DNA of 5,839 nt from Chloroflexi bacterium UBA2235 (lineage in GTDB: Bacteria; Chloroflexota; UBA11872; UBA12225). Under the pieces are notes generated by a model. It ran no database searches. It was not told where the DNA came from and was given only the letters and a program-made list of their open reading frames with translations. Position 1 is the stretch's first letter, and the number at the start of each line of letters is the position of its first letter. Positions 1 through 5,839 of this stretch are shown here, one piece after another. The stretch lies in assembly GCA_002347925.1 (NCBI GenBank), contig DDYL01000225.1, positions 12,658 through 18,496 on the forward strand, given 5' to 3'. Both the position numbers and the translations under genes were made by a program.

Positions 1-3000
1 GGGATCATCGCCCGGCGACGCCCCCGGGCCGGTCGTGGAGGCGACAGGTCAATGACCGCGGGCGCGTCATCCACAAGCGATGCATCCGTTCCGGGTGAGT
101 TCACGATCATTTTCAACGACTGGGCAACAAGCCCTCGCCGGACCAACCGGTCACCTGCTTCAAGCCGCCCGGCAAGTGAAACGTCCACGACCGCACTGCC
201 CCGGCGGACACGCCCACCCGGACGCGCTCCCGGCGCACCATCGGCAGTAACGTCGCCGCTTCCCGGCACGTCACCAAGTGAACGGAGCGCCTCCCGCATC
301 TGCGAGGCCAGATCCAGCGTCTTGTTCATCGTCAGCAGCAAGTCACCTTCGCTCACGCCCACGCTGTCCAGAAGCTCACCAAACGTCTCACCACGGCACC
401 ACGCCGTCAGCACACCGTGGAAACTGCGGTTCAGCCCCGAAGTGATCGTCAGGCCCACACGTTGCTCGGCCTGCACCATCTCGGCACCAAGCTCATCAAG
501 CCGGTTCCGTACCTCCGACATGACTGCCGAGAGCCAGTACCGGTTGTAGCGGACCGTATCCCGGTCATAACAGAACCACGAGATCAGTTCCATCAGATCC
601 GTCGGCGTCAAGGCGTCAAGCCAGCCTCGGCGGGCGGCATTCAGCAGCAGCAATCCATTCGGGTCATAGAGCGACCGTAACCCAACCGCGATCTCCGTCG
701 GTTGCGCCAGACCCGTCCGGGCCGGTGTCAACGCACCAAAACGGCCCAGGACCGACACAATCGCATCCAGAGTCCTCGTGGCCTGTGTTGCCGCCTCCGT
801 TTCGATCAGCGCCGCGTGCGCCTCAGCCTCCGTCACCGAGCGGAGGGCCTCGCGCTCACGTCGCCATGCACGGTCATGTGCCGGCCGGTGCGGGCACTTG
901 TGGCACGGATGGCCACCCACGCGCTCCTGCAACATCGCCTCACGCGAGACGTGGGGCGTCACGAGGCGTTCAGTCAGTTCCAGCTGCCTGGCACGCCGGT
1001 CAGCCTCGAACCGGCCCAGATCGGGAAGTCCGAGGGCCGTGATGCTCGCCTCGAACCTCGCCCATCCCATCGGGTCCAGGACCGTCCGCGCGTCGGCAAG
1101 CGGGTGCGCGTCCGCCAGATCCGCCGGAACCCCCACGCGCAAGACACCATCCCGGCCAGATGAAAGCCGCGTGACCACCGACCATTGCCGGACCCGGATC
1201 ACCTGCCCTTCCGCCACGAACACCCCTGGGCCCGAACCATCCCGGCGCAGGAAGACCGACCACGCACCCCCGGAGGAAGAAGAGTCAGGGAACAAAGCTG
1301 TGGTTGTGTGGGGCGCACTTACCGGTGCCGCTTCGTCATCGGCTGCGGAATCCCGCGCCACCGTCGCACGCCAGTTCGAAAGGTAGACCACCTCACCCCC
1401 GGTGAACCCCTGGACCGCGCGCTTCACCGCCACCGGGGATGGTGGGTTCCAGGGAAGGTGACCGGCATCACGAGCCGCCCCAGCAACCGCAATCCGCGCA
1501 CGTTCCACCTGCCGGCGCGCCTCGGCACCATCGCGCCTTAGCGCCGTGTACTCCACGATCGCGTCATCATCCACGTCCGGTACCGGGCACACGTAATGCC
1601 TCTCGTCTGCCTCGGCACGCAGGTCCTCCACCTCGGCCATCGCCTCCTGCAAGGCATCATCGGTCTGGAATTGCCTCAGGCTCGACGCGAACAGCCGTTG
1701 AAGCCGTTCGCGCCCCGTCCGCGTGCCATCCCACAGCGAGACCACCGTGTGGTACCGCGGCGTGAACGCGCTTCGCACCGGCAGGAGATCAGCCCCGATC
1801 AGCTCCTGCACCTCGGCGCACGTCGTCCACGGACTGTAAAGCGATACCGCGAACCCCCGCTCATCCTTGCCCCGACGACCAGCGCGACCGGACAGTTGCG
1901 AATACTCGTTTGGCAACAGCACCCGCCTCGACACACCGTCATATTTCGTATGTTCGGCAATCACTACACTCCGCGCCGGCATGTTCACACCCAGGGCCAG
2001 GGTCTCCGTTGCAAAGACCGCACCAAGGAGGCCCTCCGAAAACAGGCCCTCCACAAGTTGCTTCAGCACCGGAAGGACCCCGGCATGGTGGAACGCCATG
2101 CCACGTTCCAGAAGGCGGGTCAGATCGCGAACCTGCGCAAGCGTCCGGTCCTCAGGCCCAAGCGCCTCCATCGTCTGGCGTACCCGTTCGGTGCGCCTCC
2201 TGCGTGTCACGGCATCGCCACCGAGGTCGAGTCGGTCGCAACTGGCACCGGCAACCTCACATGCCCGCCGCCCGAACAGGAAGTAGATCACCGGCAGCAT
2301 CTGGTTCTCGCCCAGGATCCCCAGGACATCCCGCGGGCGTGGCAACTCCTTCGGGCGGGCACCGCGCCCCATTCCCATCGGCCGGGGCGTCCGCGTCTCG
2401 CCACCAACGCGCAAGGGTTCGTGAAGCCTTCCGGTCGCGTCTACCAGCGGCCAGATCCGGTCATCATGGATGTACAGGTGGTCAATCGGAACCGCCCGCG
2501 TCGAATGTTCCACGAGGATTGTTTCGCGATGGACACGCCCGATCCAGCGGGCAATCTCGGCAGCGTTCGAAACGGTGGCCGAGAGGCAAACCAGCTGGAC
2601 GTGCGGCGGACAATTCAGGATTGCCTCTTCCCACGTCGTGCCCCGGTCAGGGTCGGCAAGGAAGTGGACCTCGTCAAAGATCACCACGGCGGTGTCGCCG
2701 AACGCCTCCGGGCTCCGCAGCACCATGTTGCGGAGGACTTCGGTGGTCATCACAAGGACGTCACCCGAGGCATTCTCGGTGACATCGCCGGTCAGCAGGC
2801 CAACCGATTCCCCGTACGTCGCCCGCCAGTCGTGGAACTTCTGGTTCGATAGCGCCTTGATTGGCGCCGTGTAGATCGCACGCATGCCCTTGCTTCGCGC
2901 AAGTTCAACGCCGAACTCGGCAATCACCGTCTTGCCAGTGCCCGTCGGCGCAGCAACCAGCACCGACCGATCCGCACTCAGCGCCTGCATTGCCTCTAAC

Positions 3001-3287
3001 TGGAACTGATCCAGTGGAAACGGGTACCTCCGGGCAAACCCATCAACAAGGTCATTCCGCACCGCAGACGCAACGCGCGCCGCGCGACGGCGACGGACTG
3101 GCGCCACCACCACCGGGCTTGTTTCGCGGTCACCGCCCCCCACCATCCCCTCCTTGTTCATGGACGCTTCGCGAACAGATGCCGGAGGCACATCCAACCC
3201 ATGGTCTCCGGGAAACTCGACGGGTGCATCAGTCACCGGCGAGGGGGCAGGGATGTTGTGGTCGCTATCTGTGTCGCGGGTCGTCAT
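1..3287 (-). CDS. Ski2/Mtr4-like DEVH-box helicase with DSHCT domain (HelY-like), 3' end cut by window edge
   Basis: This is a superfamily 2 ATP-dependent helicase, probably acting on RNA in the cytoplasm. The frame runs from ATG at 3287 to the left edge without a stop (at least 1095 codons). Residues 1-80 are polar, Pro/Arg-rich and probably disordered. The core follows: PFPLDQFQLEA (Q-like, about 90-99), Walker A APTGTGKT (K119), TAPIKALSNQKF (motif Ia, 140-151), DEVH (205-208), SAT (236-238), LPVIYFLFGR (motif IV region, 331-340), AFHHAGVLP (398-406), ATETLALGVNMPAR (motif V, 426-439) and QLSGRAGRRG (motif VI, 464-473). A Ski2-type segment with RYHTVV starts near 511. A Cys/His cluster, HPCHKCPHRPAH, lies at 793-804. 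The DSHCT domain spans roughly 880-1057 and is followed by a Pro/Arg-rich tail. Mycobacterial HelY is about 900 residues, so this copy is longer, through its N-terminal tail, a 1006-1038 linker and the C-terminal tail. No Shine-Dalgarno is strong at the chosen ATG (only GAAG); GTG at 3143 is an alternative. Family assignment is secure; the RNA substrate is unknown. Confidence 0.95.
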   Translation of the reverse strand, partial: MTTRDTDSDHNIPAPSPVTDAPVEFPGDHGLDVPPASVREASMNKEGMVGGGDRETSPVVVAPVRRRRAARVASAVRNDLVDGFARRYPFPLDQFQLEAMQALSADRSVLVAAPTGTGKTVIAEFGVELARSKGMRAIYTAPIKALSNQKFHDWRATYGESVGLLTGDVTENASGDVLVMTTEVLRNMVLRSPEAFGDTAVVIFDEVHFLADPDRGTTWEEAILNCPPHVQLVCLSATVSNAAEIARWIGRVHRETILVEHSTRAVPIDHLYIHDDRIWPLVDATGRLHEPLRVGGETRTPRPMGMGRGARPKELPRPRDVLGILGENQMLPVIYFLFGRRACEVAGASCDRLDLGGDAVTRRRRTERVRQTMEALGPEDRTLAQVRDLTRLLERGMAFHHAGVLPVLKQLVEGLFSEGLLGAVFATETLALGVNMPARSVVIAEHTKYDGVSRRVLLPNEYSQLSGRAGRRGKDERGFAVSLYSPWTTCAEVQELIGADLLPVRSAFTPRYHTVVSLWDGTRTGRERLQRLFASSLRQFQTDDALQEAMAEVEDLRAEADERHYVCPVPDVDDDAIVEYTALRRDGAEARRQVERARIAVAGAARDAGHLPWNPPSPVAVKRAVQGFTGGEVVYLSNWRATVARDSAADDEAAPVSAPHTTTALFPDSSSSGGAWSVFLRRDGSGPGVFVAEGQVIRVRQWSVVTRLSSGRDGVLRVGVPADLADAHPLADARTVLDPMGWARFEASITALGLPDLGRFEADRRARQLELTERLVTPHVSREAMLQERVGGHPCHKCPHRPAHDRAWRREREALRSVTEAEAHAALIETEAATQATRTLDAIVSVLGRFGALTPARTGLAQPTEIAVGLRSLYDPNGLLLLNAARRGWLDALTPTDLMELISWFCYDRDTVRYNRYWLSAVMSEVRNRLDELGAEMVQAEQRVGLTITSGLNRSFHGVLTAWCRGETFGELLDSVGVSEGDLLLTMNKTLDLASQMREALRSLGDVPGSGDVTADGAPGARPGGRVRRGSAVVDVSLAGRLEAGDRLVRRGLVAQSLKMIVNSPGTDASLVDDAPAVIDLSPPRPARGRRRAMI
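3155..3172 (+). repeat. 18-base direct repeat, copy 1 (inside helicase N-terminal region)
   Basis: TGTTCATGGACGCTTCGC occurs here, and a copy with one mismatch lies at 3371-3388. This copy is inside the helicase gene, within the codons for its disordered N-terminal tail, and directly precedes (on the minus strand) the AGGAGG that could serve an alternative start. Confidence 0.5.
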
Positions 3288-3370
3288 TCACTTCGTTTCG
3301 GTTCATATAGAGTGTAGTGATCGACGGAGCGACGCCCGCGAGTGTCGGTGCGTTGCGCCCTGCCCCGCCG

Positions 3371-3388
3371 TGTTCATAGACGCTTCGC
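3371..3388 (+). repeat. 18-base direct repeat, copy 2 (upstream of DUF711 gene)
   Basis: TGTTCATAGACGCTTCGC matches copy 1 at 17 of 18 bases, 216 bases away in the same orientation. It overlaps the tentative -10 of the DUF711 promoter, so it could be a regulator site or the remnant of a small local duplication. The flanking bases do not match. Confidence 0.5.
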
Positions 3389-3400
3389 CAGACCTGCCAA

Positions 3401-3414
3401 TTGATCGTAATCAC
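3401..3414 (+). promoter_or_regulatory. CRP/FNR-like palindrome abutting the DUF711 start codon
   Basis: The bases TTGAT-CGTA-ATCAC form a 5-4-5 inverted repeat with one mismatch. It matches nine of ten fixed positions of the established FNR consensus TTGAT-N4-ATCAA. It ends at the base before the ATG at 3415, so a bound protein would block transcription or the start region, which suggests repression of the DUF711-aldolase pair. A related palindrome occurs at 5815-5828. No regulator gene is visible in the window, so the binding protein is inferred only from the motif. Confidence 0.35.
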
Positions 3415-4728
3415 ATGAAAGTCCGCGCCATCACCGTCGGCATTCCCGTGCCCCCCGGGACACAATCCCGACTCGTGTCCCGTGCGGGAACGATCGCGTT
3501 CGCCATCCGCGAGGCATTGGACCGAGCCGGCATCGAATCCCAGACCGTTCGCCTCGCCCTGCCTCCGGTCACCGACCGATTTACAAACAGCGGGGCAAGC
3601 ATGTCGAGTGACGTTTTGGACGAGGCCGCGTTCCTCGACGAGACGTCACGCCTGAGCGATTTCGGTCACGTGTCATTCGGCACAATCGACACCCTCGGCA
3701 CACCGGATGCGATCTGGTCACCACTGCTTGAACTCGTGCCGGAAATCATCTCGACGACTTCCCTCATTTCGGTGACCGCGACCGTTGCCACACGCAAGCC
3801 ATCCGGTCTCGCGGAGATCAACATCGGGGCTTGCCGAAGTGCGGGGAGTGCCGTGTCCCACATCGCGCATGATGGAGATGGTGGCTTCGGCAACTTCCGC
3901 TTCGCCGCCCTCGCCAACTGCGGACCAAACATCCCGTTCTTCCCAGCCGCCTATCACGATGGTGGGGACACCCCTGCTGTCGGGATTGGGTTGCAATGCG
4001 CAGACTTGGTCGTCGACGCCTTCACACATGCGTCAAGCCTCGAGGACGCCCGGTCCCGTCTTGTCGGATCCCTGTCCGAGGCCGTCAATAAAGTTGCCGG
4101 GATCGTCCGTGGCGCTCTCGACCGTCTGGGAGGAATTCGGTTCAACGGCGTCGACTTCTCCCCCGCCCCATTGCCTGGCGACGGCACGAGCATCGGCGGC
4201 GCCTTTGAACGCCTCGGATTGCCCGCGTTCGGCGGTCACGGTACGGTCTTCGTTGCGTCGTTCCTGACAGAATGCCTGCAAGAAGTTGCAACAACCATGG
4301 GCATGACTGGAATGACTCCTGGTGGAAGAGCGCGACCGTTTGCCTTCTCCGGCCTCATGATGCCCGTGCTGGAGGACAGCGTCCTTGCGCAACGCGCGTC
4401 TTCGGGCCACATCGGAATCGAGCGCCTGTTGCTGGCAAGCGCGGTCTGCGGTCTCGGACTCGACACCGTTCCCCTGTCCGGAGACATATCCGCTGGAACC
4501 CTCGGCGCGATCATCCTCGATATGGCCACCTTGGCCGTGAGACTGGACAAGCCCCTTTCGGCACGCCTCTTCCCCGTACCGGGCACTCGCGCCGGGGACG
4601 CCGTTTCGTGGGACACGCCGTACTTCTCGCCGTCAGTCGCAATGGGCACCTTGGAAGCAACAGCAACCGGCGTCCTCGGGAGCGCCACACGCCACGTCGC
4701 GCGCCTAGACCCGTTCCGCCCTGGCTGA
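3415..4728 (+). CDS. DUF711 family protein (UPF0210/COG2848-related), complete
   Basis: The product has 437 residues and no signal peptide or membrane segment, so it is probably cytoplasmic. It is recognised as DUF711 from its N-terminus MKVRAITVGIPV, the block FRFAALANCGPNIPFFPAAYH (161-181), GIGLQCADLVVDAF (190-203), the block around 314-357 containing PVLEDSVLAQRASSG and VCGLGLDTVPLSGD, and the C-terminal LSARLFPVPGTRAGD (381-395) with SWDTPYFSPSVAMG (398-411). Length is close to the family's usual roughly 400-460 residues. The biochemical role of DUF711 proteins is not established. ATG 3415 is chosen because family similarity starts there; the open frame continues upstream to 3154, but that extension has no family likeness and would run antisense into the helicase gene. 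No Shine-Dalgarno precedes the ATG, so the mRNA may be leaderless or weakly translated. It lies 76 bases upstream of an aldolase gene on the same strand, probably co-transcribed. The small ACT-domain gene often paired with COG2848 members is absent here. Confidence 0.9.
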   Translation: MKVRAITVGIPVPPGTQSRLVSRAGTIAFAIREALDRAGIESQTVRLALPPVTDRFTNSGASMSSDVLDEAAFLDETSRLSDFGHVSFGTIDTLGTPDAIWSPLLELVPEIISTTSLISVTATVATRKPSGLAEINIGACRSAGSAVSHIAHDGDGGFGNFRFAALANCGPNIPFFPAAYHDGGDTPAVGIGLQCADLVVDAFTHASSLEDARSRLVGSLSEAVNKVAGIVRGALDRLGGIRFNGVDFSPAPLPGDGTSIGGAFERLGLPAFGGHGTVFVASFLTECLQEVATTMGMTGMTPGGRARPFAFSGLMMPVLEDSVLAQRASSGHIGIERLLLASAVCGLGLDTVPLSGDISAGTLGAIILDMATLAVRLDKPLSARLFPVPGTRAGDAVSWDTPYFSPSVAMGTLEATATGVLGSATRHVARLDPFRPG

Positions 4729-4804
4729 TCCCTGCGTCGAACCCGACTGTGCTACAACCGCGAGACCTGCCGGAACACCAATCCTTTCCCGAAGGAACAC
4801 ACAA
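4729..4804 (+). promoter_or_regulatory. Spacer between DUF711 and aldolase genes: RBS and possible internal promoter
   Basis: The 76-base spacer ends with GAAGGA at 4791-4796, eight bases before the ATG at 4805, a good Shine-Dalgarno that supports that start. TGTGCTACAAC at 4748-4758 resembles an extended -10 element (TACAAC with an upstream TG), but no TTGACA-like -35 lies at the right distance. It could give the aldolase gene its own transcript as well as read-through from the DUF711 gene. No terminator hairpin is visible in the spacer. The RBS is well supported, the promoter weakly. Confidence 0.4.
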
Positions 4805-5734
4805 ATGACCGACCTGACCGCACTGAGTGGCATCGTGCCGCCAATCCTGACCCCGCTGATGCCAGATGGCCAGGTTGACCTACGGTCGCTAATGCGCCTG
4901 ACCAGGTATCTGATGATCAATGGGGTGCACGGAATATGGGCGTGTGGAACCACCGGCGAGTTTGCCTGCATCGACGCGGAGGAGCGCGAACACGTCACTG
5001 GGACGATCGTGGACACCCTTGACGGCAAACTACCCGTGATTGCCAACGTCTCCGATTGCAGCACGCGCCTCACCATCGGCCACGCGCGCCGTGCCGTCGC
5101 CGTTGGGGCCGACGCAATCGCCGTGACCCCACCGTACTACTACGGCAACAGTCAGGAAGAGCTGCTTCACATGTATCGCGAAGTGCGCGATGCCATTGAC
5201 GCGCCCCTATACATCTACAACATTCCGTCAACGGTCAAGACACGCGTGGAAATCCCGACCATCATCGAGCTTGCCCGGGAGGGAACCGTGGCCGGGATAA
5301 AGGACAGCCAAGGTGATCTCCCATGGGCACGGGAACTCGCATCCGCCGTTGCGGAGGCCGGAGTTCCATTGCGCATCTTCCTCGGGTCGAAGGCCATGAC
5401 CGAGGTCGCCTTGATCCCCGGCCTCCACGGATGCATTCCAGGAATCGCCAACGTCGTACCTCGCGCCTGTGTGGACGCTTGGGAACAATCCGAACGAGGC
5501 AACCTGGACGCCGCACGCACCGCGCAGCATCTGGTTGACGCGGCCATGGGACTCCTCGATATGACCGCGGGAGGGAGGCATGCCCGCAGTTTCGGGGGCA
5601 TGAAGGCGTCGCTCGTCTCTCTGGGTGTCATCACCCACCCGACGATGTCTTCGCCACTCCACACCGCGGACGCCACCGAAATCGCGGCGGTTGGAGAACG
5701 CACCCGAGAACTGGGGATCACTATCCGCAAGTAG
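4805..5734 (+). CDS. Dihydrodipicolinate synthase/N-acetylneuraminate lyase superfamily aldolase, complete
   Basis: This is a 309-residue cytoplasmic (beta/alpha)8-barrel class I aldolase or lyase, the usual family length. Members form a Schiff base between an active-site lysine and pyruvate or another 2-keto acid. Visible landmarks are GIVPPILTPL (9-18), the GTTGE carboxylate-binding loop (48-52), VTPPYYY (107-113), the catalytic tyrosine in YNIP (Y138), and the Schiff-base lysine in GIKDSQGD (K166). The arginine five residues after that tyrosine in E. coli DapA (R138), which binds aspartate semialdehyde, is threonine here (T143). Together with the extra proline in TPPYYY, this argues against a lysine-biosynthetic DapA and for a sugar-acid or other 2-keto acid aldolase/dehydratase; the substrate cannot be named. 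The start is fixed by GAAGGA eight bases upstream. It follows the DUF711 gene on the same strand and is probably in its operon. Confidence 0.93.
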   Translation: MTDLTALSGIVPPILTPLMPDGQVDLRSLMRLTRYLMINGVHGIWACGTTGEFACIDAEEREHVTGTIVDTLDGKLPVIANVSDCSTRLTIGHARRAVAVGADAIAVTPPYYYGNSQEELLHMYREVRDAIDAPLYIYNIPSTVKTRVEIPTIIELAREGTVAGIKDSQGDLPWARELASAVAEAGVPLRIFLGSKAMTEVALIPGLHGCIPGIANVVPRACVDAWEQSERGNLDAARTAQHLVDAAMGLLDMTAGGRHARSFGGMKASLVSLGVITHPTMSSPLHTADATEIAAVGERTRELGITIRK

Positions 5735-5752
5735 CCGGACGGGTCGGTCCGG
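5735..5752 (+). terminator. GC-rich hairpin directly after the aldolase stop codon
   Basis: CCGGAC at 5735-5740 pairs perfectly with GTCCGG at 5747-5752 across a six-base loop, starting at the base after the TAG. No T-tract follows, so it is not a classical intrinsic terminator. It may help termination or protect the mRNA 3' end. A second inverted repeat begins at its last base. Confidence 0.35.
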
Positions 5753-5780
5753 TGAAGCGAGCCCCAAGGCCCCACTTCAC
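5752..5780. repeat. Inverted repeat with 17-base loop
   Basis: GTGAAG at 5752-5757 is complementary to CTTCAC at 5775-5780. The loop is C-rich. It lies directly beside the 5735-5752 hairpin, so the two could stack as a tandem structure at the 3' end of the aldolase mRNA. There is no T-run after it. Function is unknown, and a six-base stem with a long loop is weak evidence by itself. Confidence 0.3.
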
Positions 5781-5813
5781 ATTGCGGCCATGCGGGGACA
5801 GCAATAACTGTTT

Positions 5814-5829
5814 TGTGATCACCATCACT
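5814..5829. promoter_or_regulatory. CRP-like palindrome near the right edge
   Basis: TGTGA-N6-TCACT matches nine of ten fixed positions of the established CRP consensus TGTGA-N6-TCACA; its core, GTGAT-CACC-ATCAC (5815-5828), is a perfect 5-4-5 inverted repeat. It lies in non-coding sequence 79 bases after the aldolase stop, next to an A/T-richer stretch (about 5801-5816). It may control a gene starting beyond the right edge. It resembles the palindrome at 3401-3414, sharing TGATC at the left and ATCAC at the right. Confidence 0.4.
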
Positions 5830-5839
5830 TCGCGATGAT

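Larger units (their letters stand above)
3288..3414. promoter_or_regulatory. Divergent intergenic region between helicase and DUF711 gene
   Basis: This 127-base gap must supply promoters for both divergent genes. For the helicase (minus strand), two weak -10-like hexamers are visible: TACACT (complement of 3311-3316) and TATATG (complement of 3304-3309). Either would give a very short leader; neither has a good -35. For the DUF711 gene (plus), TTGCGC at 3353-3358 is 16 bases from CATAGA at 3375-3380, a poor but correctly placed pair. The gap also holds a CRP/FNR-like palindrome at 3401-3414 and one copy of an 18-base repeat at 3371-3388. That the region carries promoters follows from gene layout; the individual hexamers are guesses. 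Confidence 0.45.
5735..5839. other. Non-coding right end of the window
   Basis: These 105 bases carry no convincing gene. They contain the two hairpins and the CRP-like palindrome listed separately. Short open frames here have no Shine-Dalgarno and no recognisable product. The stretch is probably the 3' untranslated end of the aldolase transcript followed by the upstream region of another gene outside the window. Confidence 0.5.

Noticed and set aside
1596..2852. 418-codon plus-strand open frame
   Set aside because: It is wholly antisense to helicase codons with clear motifs (DEVH, SAT, motif VI) and its translation is Arg/Pro/His-rich with no family likeness: a GC-rich shadow.
3154..3414. 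Upstream extension of the DUF711 frame from a TTG
   Set aside because: It would overlap the helicase start antisense, crosses the intergenic region and has no DUF711 likeness; family similarity begins at MKVRAITVGI.
4236..4688. 150-codon minus-strand frame inside the DUF711 gene
   Set aside because: It lies opposite conserved DUF711 blocks and its composition is that of an antisense shadow.
5215..5775. 186- and 179-codon minus-strand frames over the aldolase
   Set aside because: They are antisense to a fully convincing aldolase, have no ribosome site and no recognisable domain.
1..5839. New defence system, mobile element, CRISPR array or structural RNA
   Set aside because: No transposase, integrase, nuclease, repeat array, tRNA-like or riboswitch-like structure was seen. 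The helicase has no defence-type partner in the window and matches a housekeeping HelY/Ski2 architecture.
1..5839. ATCATCG at the left edge and CGATGAT at the right edge as terminal inverted repeats
   Set aside because: Seven bases at arbitrary window edges, one of them inside helicase coding sequence, are expected by chance.

Overview
The window is high-GC bacterial chromosomal DNA with strongly G/C-ending codons. It carries one long gene on the minus strand and a divergent pair of metabolic genes on the plus strand. An actinobacterial HelY-like Ski2 helicase, a DUF711 protein and a DHDPS-superfamily aldolase fit Chloroflexota (Dehalococcoidia/SAR202-like) or an actinobacterium. I favour Chloroflexota, but only on gene content. 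There is no rRNA, tRNA, CRISPR array or recognisable mobile element, and this looks like ordinary chromosome rather than an accessory island.

Positions 1-3287 (minus strand) are one open frame of at least 1095 codons that leaves the left edge without a stop. It encodes a large Ski2/Mtr4-type DEVH-box RNA helicase with a C-terminal DSHCT domain. Every sizeable plus-strand frame in this stretch is an antisense shadow of it. Positions 3288-3414 are a 127-base divergent intergenic region with weak promoter-like motifs and a CRP/FNR-like palindrome ending one base before the next start codon.

Positions 3415-4728 (plus) encode a complete DUF711 protein of 437 residues. After 76 bases, 4805-5734 (plus) encode a complete 309-residue class I pyruvate-type aldolase of the DapA/NAL superfamily. 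It keeps the Schiff-base lysine, the catalytic tyrosine and the GTTGE loop, but lacks the arginine typical of true dihydrodipicolinate synthase. The two genes probably form a small metabolic operon. Positions 5735-5839 are non-coding and hold two adjacent hairpins and a second CRP/FNR-like palindrome close to the right edge.

I see no convincing new defence or mobile system. The most useful leads are the two similar CRP/FNR-like palindromes in the scarce non-coding sequence, the DUF711-aldolase pairing of unknown substrate, and an ambiguous start with extra linker segments in the helicase.
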